Part shown: one piece after another, positions 56,321-64,000 of the stretch
Layout of the letters: each line of letters starts with the position of its first letter
Position numbering within the stretch: position 1 is the stretch's first letter
Assembly: GCA_021799635.1 (NCBI GenBank)
Contig: JAJZAB010000001.1
Location: 222,505 to 286,504 of the forward strand
DNA from: Microcaldota archaeon
GTDB taxonomy: Archaea; Micrarchaeota; Micrarchaeia; Micrarchaeales; Micrarchaeaceae
Length of the DNA stretch: 64,000 bases
Direction: 5' to 3'
Position numbers and translations under genes: made by a program
The notes under the pieces: model-generated
Told to the model about the DNA's origin: nothing
Databases searched by the model: none
What the model saw: the letters and a program-made list of their open reading frames with translations, nothing else

Positions 56321-56815
56321 ATGAATGATGATTTTATATATGAAAGCCTATGGCAGGCATACCAAAAAGAAAAACAATCAAACGAGCTCCAGCTCCTCCC
56401 GAAAACTTTTTATGAGGATATCATAGAATATATTGGGAAAATCCCCAAGAACGGCAGCGAAGAAGAGAAAAGTTTGGAAACAAACATATTAAATATGCTG
56501 AACAACCTATTTGAACGAAGAAAGCAGAAATTAGTGATATACGCAGCATACAACAAACAAATACCAACATCTATAGCACAGAAAGAGATAGAATTTTATG
56601 AAAAAATAAAGAAAGCCATCAGTTCCAATACACTAGAGTACACCAAAAGCCAGGATGAAAAGATAGTTGTGTTAAGGTCAGTACAAAAAATACCTGAAAT
56701 AATACTTCCATCAGGAAGGAAGGTAGGCCCGCTTGAAAACGAGCAAATATTGGAAGTAAAGGACAAAGACGACGTCAAGTTTTTAATAAACAATGGCATA
56801 TGCAAGCACATATAA
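56321..56815 (+). CDS. GINS complex subunit (archaeal Gins51/15-like)
   Basis: FIYESLWQAYQKEKQSNELQLLPKTFYEDIIEYIGKI, ...LFERRKQKLV; C-terminal B-domain-like GPLENEQILEVKDKDDVKFLINNGICKHI. Confidence 0.78.
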   Translation: MNDDFIYESLWQAYQKEKQSNELQLLPKTFYEDIIEYIGKIPKNGSEEEKSLETNILNMLNNLFERRKQKLVIYAAYNKQIPTSIAQKEIEFYEKIKKAISSNTLEYTKSQDEKIVVLRSVQKIPEIILPSGRKVGPLENEQILEVKDKDDVKFLINNGICKHI

Positions 56816-56837
56816 AACAATTCATACGCGTGGTTAA

Positions 56838-57122
56838 ATGAAGATAGTTAGAGAAACTAGAGTTTACTGTCCAAGATGCAACAAACACACAGTGCACACC
56901 ATCAGACTCTACTCCAAAAAGCCAGAGAGAGGGCAGAGCATGGGTATGAGGCGAAGAGCGAGGAAACTTAAGGGTTATGTTGGTAAAGTCAAAGGCAAAG
57001 CAACCCAATATAAAATATCAAAGAGGCAAAAAGCACTACTCGTGTGTAAAGAGTGCGGCTACATTGTTGAAAGAGTCTACGGCACAAGGACTAAGAAGAA
57101 ACTGGAGATAAAGACGCAGTAA
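56838..57122 (+). CDS. rpl44e: Ribosomal protein eL42 (L44e)
   Basis: TRVYCPRCNKHTVHTIRLY ... ALLVCKECGYIVERV. Confidence 0.93.
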   Translation: MKIVRETRVYCPRCNKHTVHTIRLYSKKPERGQSMGMRRRARKLKGYVGKVKGKATQYKISKRQKALLVCKECGYIVERVYGTRTKKKLEIKTQ

Positions 57123-57141
57123 AAGCAGAAAGGTAAAGCTT

Positions 57142-57927
57142 ATGGTAACACCAAAAGTAGGAGAACTGGTAATCGCCCAAGTATCAAAAGTCGCGCAGTT
57201 CGGAGCTTACTGCAGGCTGCCGGAATACGGCAACATGGAGGCATTTATGCCAATACGCGAGGTGTCATCCGGCTGGATAAAGAACATAAGGGAATTTGTG
57301 CACGAGGGACAAAACCTCGTATGCCGCGTCGTTTTTTTTGATAAGGAGCGGAACACAATAGATATCTCATTAAAAAAGGTCACCCCAAAAGAATCAAAGG
57401 AGAAGATTAGTGGTTACAACTTGGAGAAGCGGTTGGTTGCCCTTTTTCAACAGAACCTAAGGAGCTCGGGCGAGCACCAGAACAAAAACGAAATATCCCA
57501 AATGGTAATATCCCAATTTGGGAGCTACACCAACATGTTTCAGCAGGCATCCCTCAATACAGAACAATTTGCAAATTTTAGGATACCAAAAAAGCTGAAG
57601 GACGAAATTCAAGCGGCAATAAAGGCCAGCAGGAAACAAAAAAAGCACAAGGTGGTCTATTCAGCTACAATATCCACATTCAACACACGTTCAGGTGCGG
57701 CGGAGCTGAGGGATATATTTTCAAAAGTCAGGTCTGGGGGTGTCGAGGTGCTCTACGTTAGCGCACCAAAGTACAGGCTCATAGCTGAGGGTGAAAACTA
57801 CGCAGAAGCTGAAGACAGGATAAAGGAAGCCGAAGGTTTAATAAGCGCCAAACTAAAGAACGGCATTTTTAAGCTGCAGAAAGAAAAGTTAAAAAAGGAG
57901 AAAGAGGATATACTAAAGCAGATATGA
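57142..57927 (+). CDS. eif2a: Translation initiation factor aIF2 subunit alpha
   Basis: GELVIAQVSKVAQFGAYCRLPEYGNMEAFMPIREVSSGWIKNIREFVHEGQNLVCRVVFFDKERNTIDISLKKV (S1 domain). Confidence 0.94.
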   Translation: MVTPKVGELVIAQVSKVAQFGAYCRLPEYGNMEAFMPIREVSSGWIKNIREFVHEGQNLVCRVVFFDKERNTIDISLKKVTPKESKEKISGYNLEKRLVALFQQNLRSSGEHQNKNEISQMVISQFGSYTNMFQQASLNTEQFANFRIPKKLKDEIQAAIKASRKQKKHKVVYSATISTFNTRSGAAELRDIFSKVRSGGVEVLYVSAPKYRLIAEGENYAEAEDRIKEAEGLISAKLKNGIFKLQKEKLKKEKEDILKQI

Positions 57928-57931
57928 TTCG

Positions 57932-58726
57932 ATGGATTTTGATAGCAATACAAAAATAGTAGTGAACACACAGATTAAGCCGAACAAGCCGATACTTGTG
58001 GTAGGCCTACCAGGAATAGGCAGCGTAGGTAAACTCGTAGCCGAACACCTGAAAAACGAATTCGGTGGCAAAAAGTTTGCTACCGTATACTCAAGCCACT
58101 TTCCCCACAGGGTAATAATGCTGAAAAACGGCAACGTCAGGTTGGTCAACAACCGTTTTTACATAATAAAAAATTCAAACAAAGGCGAAAGTGACATAGT
58201 TGTGCTTACCGGAGACGACCAGGCAGTTACCACTGAGGGTCAATACGACGTAAATATGAAGATTGTTAAGTTTTTTAAGGAGGAACTTAAAGGGAGGTTT
58301 ATATACACTATAGGCGGGTACAGCTCATCAGAAGCCGTTCAGGGAGTACCAAGGGTATTTGGCAACGTAACCAGCAAGAAGGTTATAGAAGAATTCAAAG
58401 GAACGGATGTGATTTTTGGAAAGACCAAGGGGATGATATGGGGATCTGCCGGTCTCATAATAGCCTTCGCCAAGATGAACAATATAGATGGTATATGTTT
58501 AATGGGCGAGACCGCATTCGCTGATCTAGATGCAGCAGCGGCGAAATCCGTGCTTCTAACAGTGTCGAAAAAGCTCGGCCTTCAGATAAATACTAAAAAC
58601 TTCGATATAATAATAGAGAAAACAGCCAAAGCATTGAAGACTTTCGAGCAGCAGCTGAGCATAGGAACGCAGCCCACAGGATCAGAATACCAAAAAAGCG
58701 ATCAGAGCCCAACCTACATACGATAA
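57932..58726 (+). CDS. PAC2-family (proteasome assembly chaperone-like) protein
   Basis: KPILVVGLPGIGSVGKLVAEHL, TIGGYSSSEAVQGVPRVFGNVTS, MIWGSAGLIIAFA, ICLMGETAF. Confidence 0.9.
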   Translation: MDFDSNTKIVVNTQIKPNKPILVVGLPGIGSVGKLVAEHLKNEFGGKKFATVYSSHFPHRVIMLKNGNVRLVNNRFYIIKNSNKGESDIVVLTGDDQAVTTEGQYDVNMKIVKFFKEELKGRFIYTIGGYSSSEAVQGVPRVFGNVTSKKVIEEFKGTDVIFGKTKGMIWGSAGLIIAFAKMNNIDGICLMGETAFADLDAAAAKSVLLTVSKKLGLQINTKNFDIIIEKTAKALKTFEQQLSIGTQPTGSEYQKSDQSPTYIR

Positions 58727-58741
58727 TTTTTCCTCAAACAA

Positions 58742-58829
58742 GCGCCAGTAATCTAACCTGGCTAGGATATGGGCTTCCCATAGCAGGAAAAAGCCCAATA
58801 TCCGGGTTCAAATCCCGGCTGGCGCACCA
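58742..58829 (+). tRNA. tRNA-Gly(CCC) with an 11-nt intron at the canonical 37/38 site and an encoded CCA
   Basis: GCGCCAGTAATCTAACCTGGCTAGGATATGGGCTTCCCA[TAGCAGGAAAA]AGCCCAATATCCGGGTTCAAATCCCGGCTGGCGCACCA; TTCC/GGAA central helix with 3-nt bulges CAT and AAA. Confidence 0.8.
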
Positions 58830-59005
58830 AGAAACCAATAAATTTTGGATAGGGGGCATTTTGCACCATTAGACGGATATCAAGAGGTACATCTTCGTAT
58901 GCTTTCAAAGCTTACTTCCCGAACGCCAATACACCAGCGGCACCTTCATATTCAGCGCATCTTCAAACAAAATAACGCTTGGAATAAGCACGTGATATTT
59001 TTTGC

Positions 59006-59776
59006 TCACTTTGCTGATTGAATATTTATATCTTGCGCAATTGCAGCCACCAACTGGCTTTGAGGGATAACCTCCCCAGAGTCAAAGTAATAAATATAGT
59101 AGTTGCCCTCATATCCGCATAGCGTGGTTGTTGCAGGGGTGTAATTGCCATCAAAACCTAACTTCTTGGTCGGAAAATAGGAATACGTGAATCCATCGTA
59201 TACTTTGTTTACCGCGTTGCTGGCTCCAGGAGGGTTGCTGGATTGAGGCGTGTCGTTAACGGCTTTCTGTACGGCTTTTGAATACTGTGCCTGAAGTGCT
59301 TCACTTGAATTGAACAGGTCTATATACTCAATTGAGCTTTCATTGCCGCTGGTTGGCACACCGTTAACTTCAACCATATCAGAAACATTATAAAGTATGT
59401 AGGTATCAATCCAGAGCGCAGACAAGTTCTGATAAATACCACCGAATTCTGCCCTTTCTACTTTGACAAAGGTGAAGCCTCCGCTCTGGTTTGTGGAGTT
59501 GTATAATCCCCCGCTGCCTACTAACTGTGTATATTGGAATTTGGTTAGACAAGCGTTGCAGGGTTGCTGCGCTTGCGTATCAGCAGCCGCAGTTCCTGTT
59601 GTTGACACTCCGGATGCATTGGTAACAATATAGGTACTGGAAGCGGCGCCTGAGCCCTTGACGTTACCATTTCCGCTACTTCTTAATAAGGCGTATATGG
59701 CAACAGCCATAATCACAAGTATTACTACCGCGCCAGCGATAATCTTTATATCAACAACATCTTTATTTCGCACCAC
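59006..59776 (-). CDS. Hypothetical membrane-anchored extracellular protein
   Basis: N-terminal TM (IKIIAGAVVILVIMAVAIYALL), Thr/Ala-rich linker, CNAC motif, N-x-S/T sites. Confidence 0.65.
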   Translation of the reverse strand: MVRNKDVVDIKIIAGAVVILVIMAVAIYALLRSSGNGNVKGSGAASSTYIVTNASGVSTTGTAAADTQAQQPCNACLTKFQYTQLVGSGGLYNSTNQSGGFTFVKVERAEFGGIYQNLSALWIDTYILYNVSDMVEVNGVPTSGNESSIEYIDLFNSSEALQAQYSKAVQKAVNDTPQSSNPPGASNAVNKVYDGFTYSYFPTKKLGFDGNYTPATTTLCGYEGNYYIYYFDSGEVIPQSQLVAAIAQDINIQSAK

Positions 59777-59907
59777 AGAATCCCATTCATTATTTTAGTA
59801 AAACTTTTAAGCCTGCCTGGGTGCGCATGAAGTATCATACGTACCGTGCACTCAAATTATTTACTATTGATCATCTCAGCAAATATCTTTATTTTGAGCC
59901 CAAATTA

Positions 59908-60615
59908 TTATATAATTAAAACAAACACGAGGATTCCAAAAAAACCACCAAAAACTCCGCAAATTAGGTTTGATGTGAATTTGTTTCCAGAGCCTTGGTC
60001 CTCAAAATAGCCGAATATAGAATCTGCAAAACTACCAAAAAATCCCCCAATTGCAATAGAAAGAGATGTATACAAGTAATAAACAGCAGTTGAACTTGGC
60101 ATCAATCCATGCAGGAAAACCAAAGCAAACGGCAGACCCACAGCCAAAGCAGCGAATAAGCCTGCTCCAAACCCCAGCATGGTCACAGCCCCACTAACCC
60201 CCTTCTTTACCCTCTTTCGTGAAATTATAGATATGGGCATGCCATCAAGCACCCCTATTTCACTGCTGAACTTGTCAGAAGTTATGGCAGCAACGCTGGA
60301 AGCGAACCCAATCAAGAACAATATAGCAGCATACTGGTGATTTGTGGCATTGGCAATAAAAAAGGCGAAGGCCATTAGCACAGGCCCTCCAGAATTAGAA
60401 AGCACGTTTGGTATCCCTCTAGCTTTATCGTAAACGCCCAATTTTTCCTTCTTTTCCTTGCCTACAAAAGTGGCGATTGCCGATAAGGAGAGAAAATATA
60501 GCATAAACAACAGGAAAATCAATTTAAAATTGTCAAGAAATAAGAGCAGCAAACCAAGAAGCACAGCCGTAATTAACCCTTTATTATTCAGTGTGAGGAA
60601 GGTCATAATATCCAT
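59908..60615 (-). CDS. DUF92-family membrane protein
   Basis: ARGIPNVLSNSGGPVLMAFAFF, SVAAITSDKFSSEIGVLDGMPISIISRKRVKKGVSGAVTMLGFGAGL, GGFFGSFADSIFGYFEDQG. Confidence 0.82.
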   Translation of the reverse strand: MDIMTFLTLNNKGLITAVLLGLLLLFLDNFKLIFLLFMLYFLSLSAIATFVGKEKKEKLGVYDKARGIPNVLSNSGGPVLMAFAFFIANATNHQYAAILFLIGFASSVAAITSDKFSSEIGVLDGMPISIISRKRVKKGVSGAVTMLGFGAGLFAALAVGLPFALVFLHGLMPSSTAVYYLYTSLSIAIGGFFGSFADSIFGYFEDQGSGNKFTSNLICGVFGGFFGILVFVLII

Positions 60616-60729
60616 TTTTATGAAATTATTCCGCTATTTGGCGGTTTTTACAAAGGTTTTTAAATCTATATTAGCATATCCTATTACGGGTTCTCTACTG
60701 TAGGAAGGTCGTGAAGAACTGGTCGCCTT

Positions 60730-60752
60730 GCCAGCGTGAATTTCACGCTGGC
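60730..60752. repeat. 23-nt near-perfect inverted repeat
   Basis: GCCAGCGTGAA-T-TTCACGCTGGC, 11-bp arms, in the gap between the DUF92 gene and radA. Confidence 0.85.
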
Positions 60753-60882
60753 ACTTATTCTTGTTGCATAATACACGTTCAATAGAAATAAATACTTTTA
60801 TCTGCCATAAGTTAGTGCTAAGTCTGCATAAACTATAAATTATTACCATACGCATAACTCTATATTTTGGGCAAGTGTTAGA

Positions 60883-61833
60883 ATGGCAAAGGAGAAAACT
60901 GTACGCGAACTTGAGGACCTTCCAGGGATAGGAGAAGCCACTGCAATGAAGCTAAGGAACGCAGGCATAGACTCTCTGGACAAGATAGGCACCCTTTCCC
61001 CGCACGAACTTTCGGATATAAGTGGGATAAGTGTGGATGCAGCAAAAAAAGTTATACAGGTTGCTCAGGAATCGGTCAACATAAACTACGAGACAGGTGA
61101 GCAGTTTTATGAAAGGAGGAAGCAGATAGGCAAAATATCAACGGGCTCGAAGGACCTCGATTCTCTAATAGGGGGCGGGGTTGAAACAAACGGCATAACG
61201 GAAAGCTATGGAAGGTTTGCCAGTGGGAAAACACAACTGGGCTTCCAGCTCGCCGTGAATGTGCAGCTCCCAAACAACGAAGGAGGTTTGGGCGGAGCCA
61301 CCCTTTTCATAGATACTGAGGGTACATTTAGGCCGGAAAGGATAGAAAGCATAGCAAAATCCGCGGGGCTAGACCCCAAAAGCATCCTATCAGGCATAAT
61401 TGTGATTAGGGCCATAACTACCGAGCAGCAAATACTAACGCTCGAAAGGGCAGACAAGCTAATACAGGAGAAAAACGTAAAACTTATAATAATAGATTCC
61501 TTGACTTCTCTTTTCAGGGCGGAATTTGTAGGAAGGGGTGCCCTAGGTGAGAGGCAGCAGAAGCTCAACCAGCACATCCACAGGCTGCAGATGCTGGCAG
61601 ACAAATACAGCATAGCGGCTTATATAACGAATCAGGTTATGGATAACCCCGGCATACTTTTTGGCGACCCTACAACCCCAATAGGCGGCAACGTACTTGC
61701 CCACGCAGCAACCACTAGGTTATATCTAAGGAAAAGCAAGGAGGATAAAAGGATAGTAAGGCTAGTCGATTCGCCAAACATGCCTGAAGGCGAATGTGTC
61801 ATAAAAATAACTACGGCCGGTATAGCAGATTAA
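60883..61833 (+). CDS. radA: DNA repair and recombination protein RadA
   Basis: LPGIGEATAMKLRNAGI HhH, ESYGRFASGKTQLGFQLAV Walker A, TNQVMDNPGILFGDPTTPIGGNVLAHAATTRLYLRKSK. Confidence 0.97.
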   Translation: MAKEKTVRELEDLPGIGEATAMKLRNAGIDSLDKIGTLSPHELSDISGISVDAAKKVIQVAQESVNINYETGEQFYERRKQIGKISTGSKDLDSLIGGGVETNGITESYGRFASGKTQLGFQLAVNVQLPNNEGGLGGATLFIDTEGTFRPERIESIAKSAGLDPKSILSGIIVIRAITTEQQILTLERADKLIQEKNVKLIIIDSLTSLFRAEFVGRGALGERQQKLNQHIHRLQMLADKYSIAAYITNQVMDNPGILFGDPTTPIGGNVLAHAATTRLYLRKSKEDKRIVRLVDSPNMPEGECVIKITTAGIAD

Positions 61834-61844
61834 ACTGGGATGCG

Positions 61845-62603
61845 ATGCTGTTTTTAATTGGCACCGGGCTTTCCTATGATGATATATCTTCAAAGGCAGT
61901 TGATGCATGCAGCAGCTGCGAGGTATACTACGAATCCTACACAAGCTTTATGAGCAAGGAAAAGCTTGATTTTATCCGAAGCAAGATAAAGAAAGATATA
62001 AAAGAGCTTTACAGAAGCGACCTTGAAGAAGGTATAAGTTCCATTGTAGCCATGGCCAAAAGGGCAGACATAGCCATACTGGTTGGCGGAGACCCGCTCA
62101 TTGCCACAACGCACAAGACAATAATGATAGAGGCAAAAAAGAACGGCGTAGCTACAAAAATAATACATTCGGCATCAATAGTGCCAGCAGCTATAGGCGA
62201 AAGCGGCCTGGATTTTTACAGGTTTGGCCAGGTATGCACAATACCAAAATGGTCTGAAAAATATAAACCAGTATCATTTTATGAAATTATTGAAAGAAAT
62301 GTCTCAAACAACCTACACACAATCGTTTTATTGGATTTTGACCATAAGGAAGGCAGGTCTTTGGACTGTGCAGATGCCATAAATACTCTAAAGATAGCTG
62401 AGGGAAAGTACCAGAAGAAAATAATAACCGATGATACTGCTATAATAATCATGCACAACCTATCCCTATCTGGCGAGCAGAAAATTATTTCGAAAGTAGG
62501 GCTTGCAGGCAAAATAAGTTTTAATAGCGGCCCTACTCTTATAATAATACCATCAAAAATGTCCGATATTGAAAAGGAAGTAGTTGCCGCCATGTATGGG
62601 TGA
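61845..62603 (+). CDS. dphB: Diphthine synthase
   Basis: MLFLIGTGLSYDDISSKAVDACSSCEVYYESYTSFM, AILVGGDPLIATTHKTIMIEAKKNGV, HSASIVPAAIGESGLDFYRFGQVCTIPKW. Confidence 0.95.
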   Translation: MLFLIGTGLSYDDISSKAVDACSSCEVYYESYTSFMSKEKLDFIRSKIKKDIKELYRSDLEEGISSIVAMAKRADIAILVGGDPLIATTHKTIMIEAKKNGVATKIIHSASIVPAAIGESGLDFYRFGQVCTIPKWSEKYKPVSFYEIIERNVSNNLHTIVLLDFDHKEGRSLDCADAINTLKIAEGKYQKKIITDDTAIIIMHNLSLSGEQKIISKVGLAGKISFNSGPTLIIIPSKMSDIEKEVVAAMYG

Positions 62604-62604
62604 T

Positions 62605-63771
62605 ATGATGCTTTCCCTAAAATATGATAGGAAATCCAACTCTGTATATTCTGATGACCAATCTACAATAGACATATTAAAGAATGGTAGCTTTGGTACC
62701 CAAAAAGGAGGTATCCTGTCACTCATGCAAGAGGAGGCACTCTACCTGATAGACATAAGAAACGCAGAGTGTATCGAAAGCACCACAAAAGAGAATATTG
62801 GATTTAGCCGCCTTGCCAGCAACTTTACCAAAAACAAAAGGCTGATCGCACGCTACTTCACCTATAGGGATTGGAGAGACCGCGGCCTGATAATAAAGGA
62901 CAAGGCATTGATTGCACCAAGTGGATCCAAAAACCTAGTTAAAAGGTATCCATCATCAGAGGTCAGCATGAAAGGATACAAAATGACCGGGATTTTTTTC
63001 CCAGAAAACATTACCACCATAGTAGAAAGCACCGCAAGTGGCAAAAACATATACAGTAACCTGTGGTTTGGGCAATACGGCACATACAAAATGGGAGATA
63101 GGGGTACGCTCAATAAGTTTGACATTTTCGAAACTGTTTTCCTGATGGACAAAAATGTATTGGAAACACAAGGATACACCAGGAACGAAATATTTAAACT
63201 AGCATCTAAGAGGAGACCAGACTTCTCAAAGCTTTATGATGTTTATAAGGATTGGAGAGGCAAGGGGTACGTTGTCAAAACAGGCTTTAAATTCGGAACG
63301 CACTTCAGGATATATTTTCCAGGGGCAAAACCGCTGAGCAACGATTCCCCAAAAGTCCACTCAAGGCACGTAATACACGTCTTCCCTAGGGATTCGAAGA
63401 TGCTCATATCTGAGTGGGCCAGAGCCATAAGGGTTGCCCATTCAGTAAGGAAAACTTTTATACTTGCTATACCTGGCAAAAGCAGAAGAAAAAATATGCA
63501 GATAGATTTTGTACTCTATCACAGGAAAGGCAAGTCAATAGAGGATCCAAATACAGATAGCCCGAGATATGCAATGCTGTCCATAGCAGAGGACGAATAT
63601 ATAGGAGGTAGTGAACTGTCTTCTATAATAAACGAAGCGCAGTCACGCAGGCTTGAACTAATAATAGCCATTGCAGATAGGGAAACTGCAGTTACTTATT
63701 ATAAGGTAAGGAAGATAGATTTGCCGAAGAGCAACTACGAATACTATGAAATAGACTGGATGCAGCCGTAA
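62605..63771 (+). CDS. endA: tRNA-splicing endonuclease, ~389 aa multi-domain (epsilon2/ARMAN-like) form
   Basis: Two repeated endonuclease-like units (YFTYRDWRDRGLIIKD ... YDVYKDWRGKGYVVKTGFKFGTHFRIYFPG), C-terminal catalytic-type SRHVIHVFPRDSKMLISEWARAIRVAHSVRKTFILAI (Tyr position reads His). Confidence 0.87.
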   Translation: MMLSLKYDRKSNSVYSDDQSTIDILKNGSFGTQKGGILSLMQEEALYLIDIRNAECIESTTKENIGFSRLASNFTKNKRLIARYFTYRDWRDRGLIIKDKALIAPSGSKNLVKRYPSSEVSMKGYKMTGIFFPENITTIVESTASGKNIYSNLWFGQYGTYKMGDRGTLNKFDIFETVFLMDKNVLETQGYTRNEIFKLASKRRPDFSKLYDVYKDWRGKGYVVKTGFKFGTHFRIYFPGAKPLSNDSPKVHSRHVIHVFPRDSKMLISEWARAIRVAHSVRKTFILAIPGKSRRKNMQIDFVLYHRKGKSIEDPNTDSPRYAMLSIAEDEYIGGSELSSIINEAQSRRLELIIAIADRETAVTYYKVRKIDLPKSNYEYYEIDWMQP

Positions 63772-63824
63772 TCCTATGCGGCCACGCGTGGCTTTACTAT
63801 ATAAAATTGCAATTAAAAATTAAG

Positions 63825-63911
<87 letters not shown>

Positions 63912-64000
63912 ACATCAGCATCTTATAGTTTAAAGAACAACATTATTATAGACAAGGCTATTATAACATCAAGCATCGAGCAATATATACATATCTCACC

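Noticed and set aside
58742-58829. Reading the intron-bearing tRNA as tRNA-Trp(CCA) or Leu(CAA) with shifted splice sites
   Set aside because: The bulge-helix geometry and canonical 37/38 position best support CCC (Gly).

Overview
This is a 64 kb archaeal chromosomal window. Its content points to an ARMAN-type (Micrarchaeota-like) acidophile. The clearest lineage marker is a ~390-aa, three-unit-sized tRNA-splicing endonuclease, supported by a Thermoplasma-like mevalonate-3-phosphate isoprenoid cluster and compact overlapping genes. That lineage call is inference from gene content only. Main content: most of a TCA cycle (isocitrate dehydrogenase, aconitase, malate dehydrogenase, citrate synthase, fumarase, SdhA/B plus a membrane subunit, malic enzyme), cytochrome bd oxidase, the uL3-uL4-uL23-uL2-uS19-uL22-uS3 ribosomal cluster, replication and repair genes (PCNA, PriL, GINS, RadA), translation genes (aIF2-alpha, eL42, eL15, diphthine synthase), 5S rRNA and six tRNA loci. 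The most interesting items are: (i) an ~5.9-kb operon (11.5-17.4 kb) resembling a minimal VirB2/VirB6/VirB3-VirB4 type IV secretion or pilus machine with no visible relaxase; (ii) tRNA oddities consistent with a broad-specificity endonuclease encoded here, namely a tRNA-Lys interrupted in the T-loop, a tRNA-Pro(UGG) with no 5' acceptor strand nearby, a tRNA-Gly with an 11-nt intron and a tRNA-Ile with a UAU anticodon; (iii) a contiguous mevalonate-3-phosphate cluster with an embedded HAD-like gene; (iv) an unlisted tiny ORF matching ribosomal protein eL41; (v) a degraded mobile-element zone beside the tRNA-Pro genes. All calls were made by eye from the sequence and the supplied translations; no database search was run.
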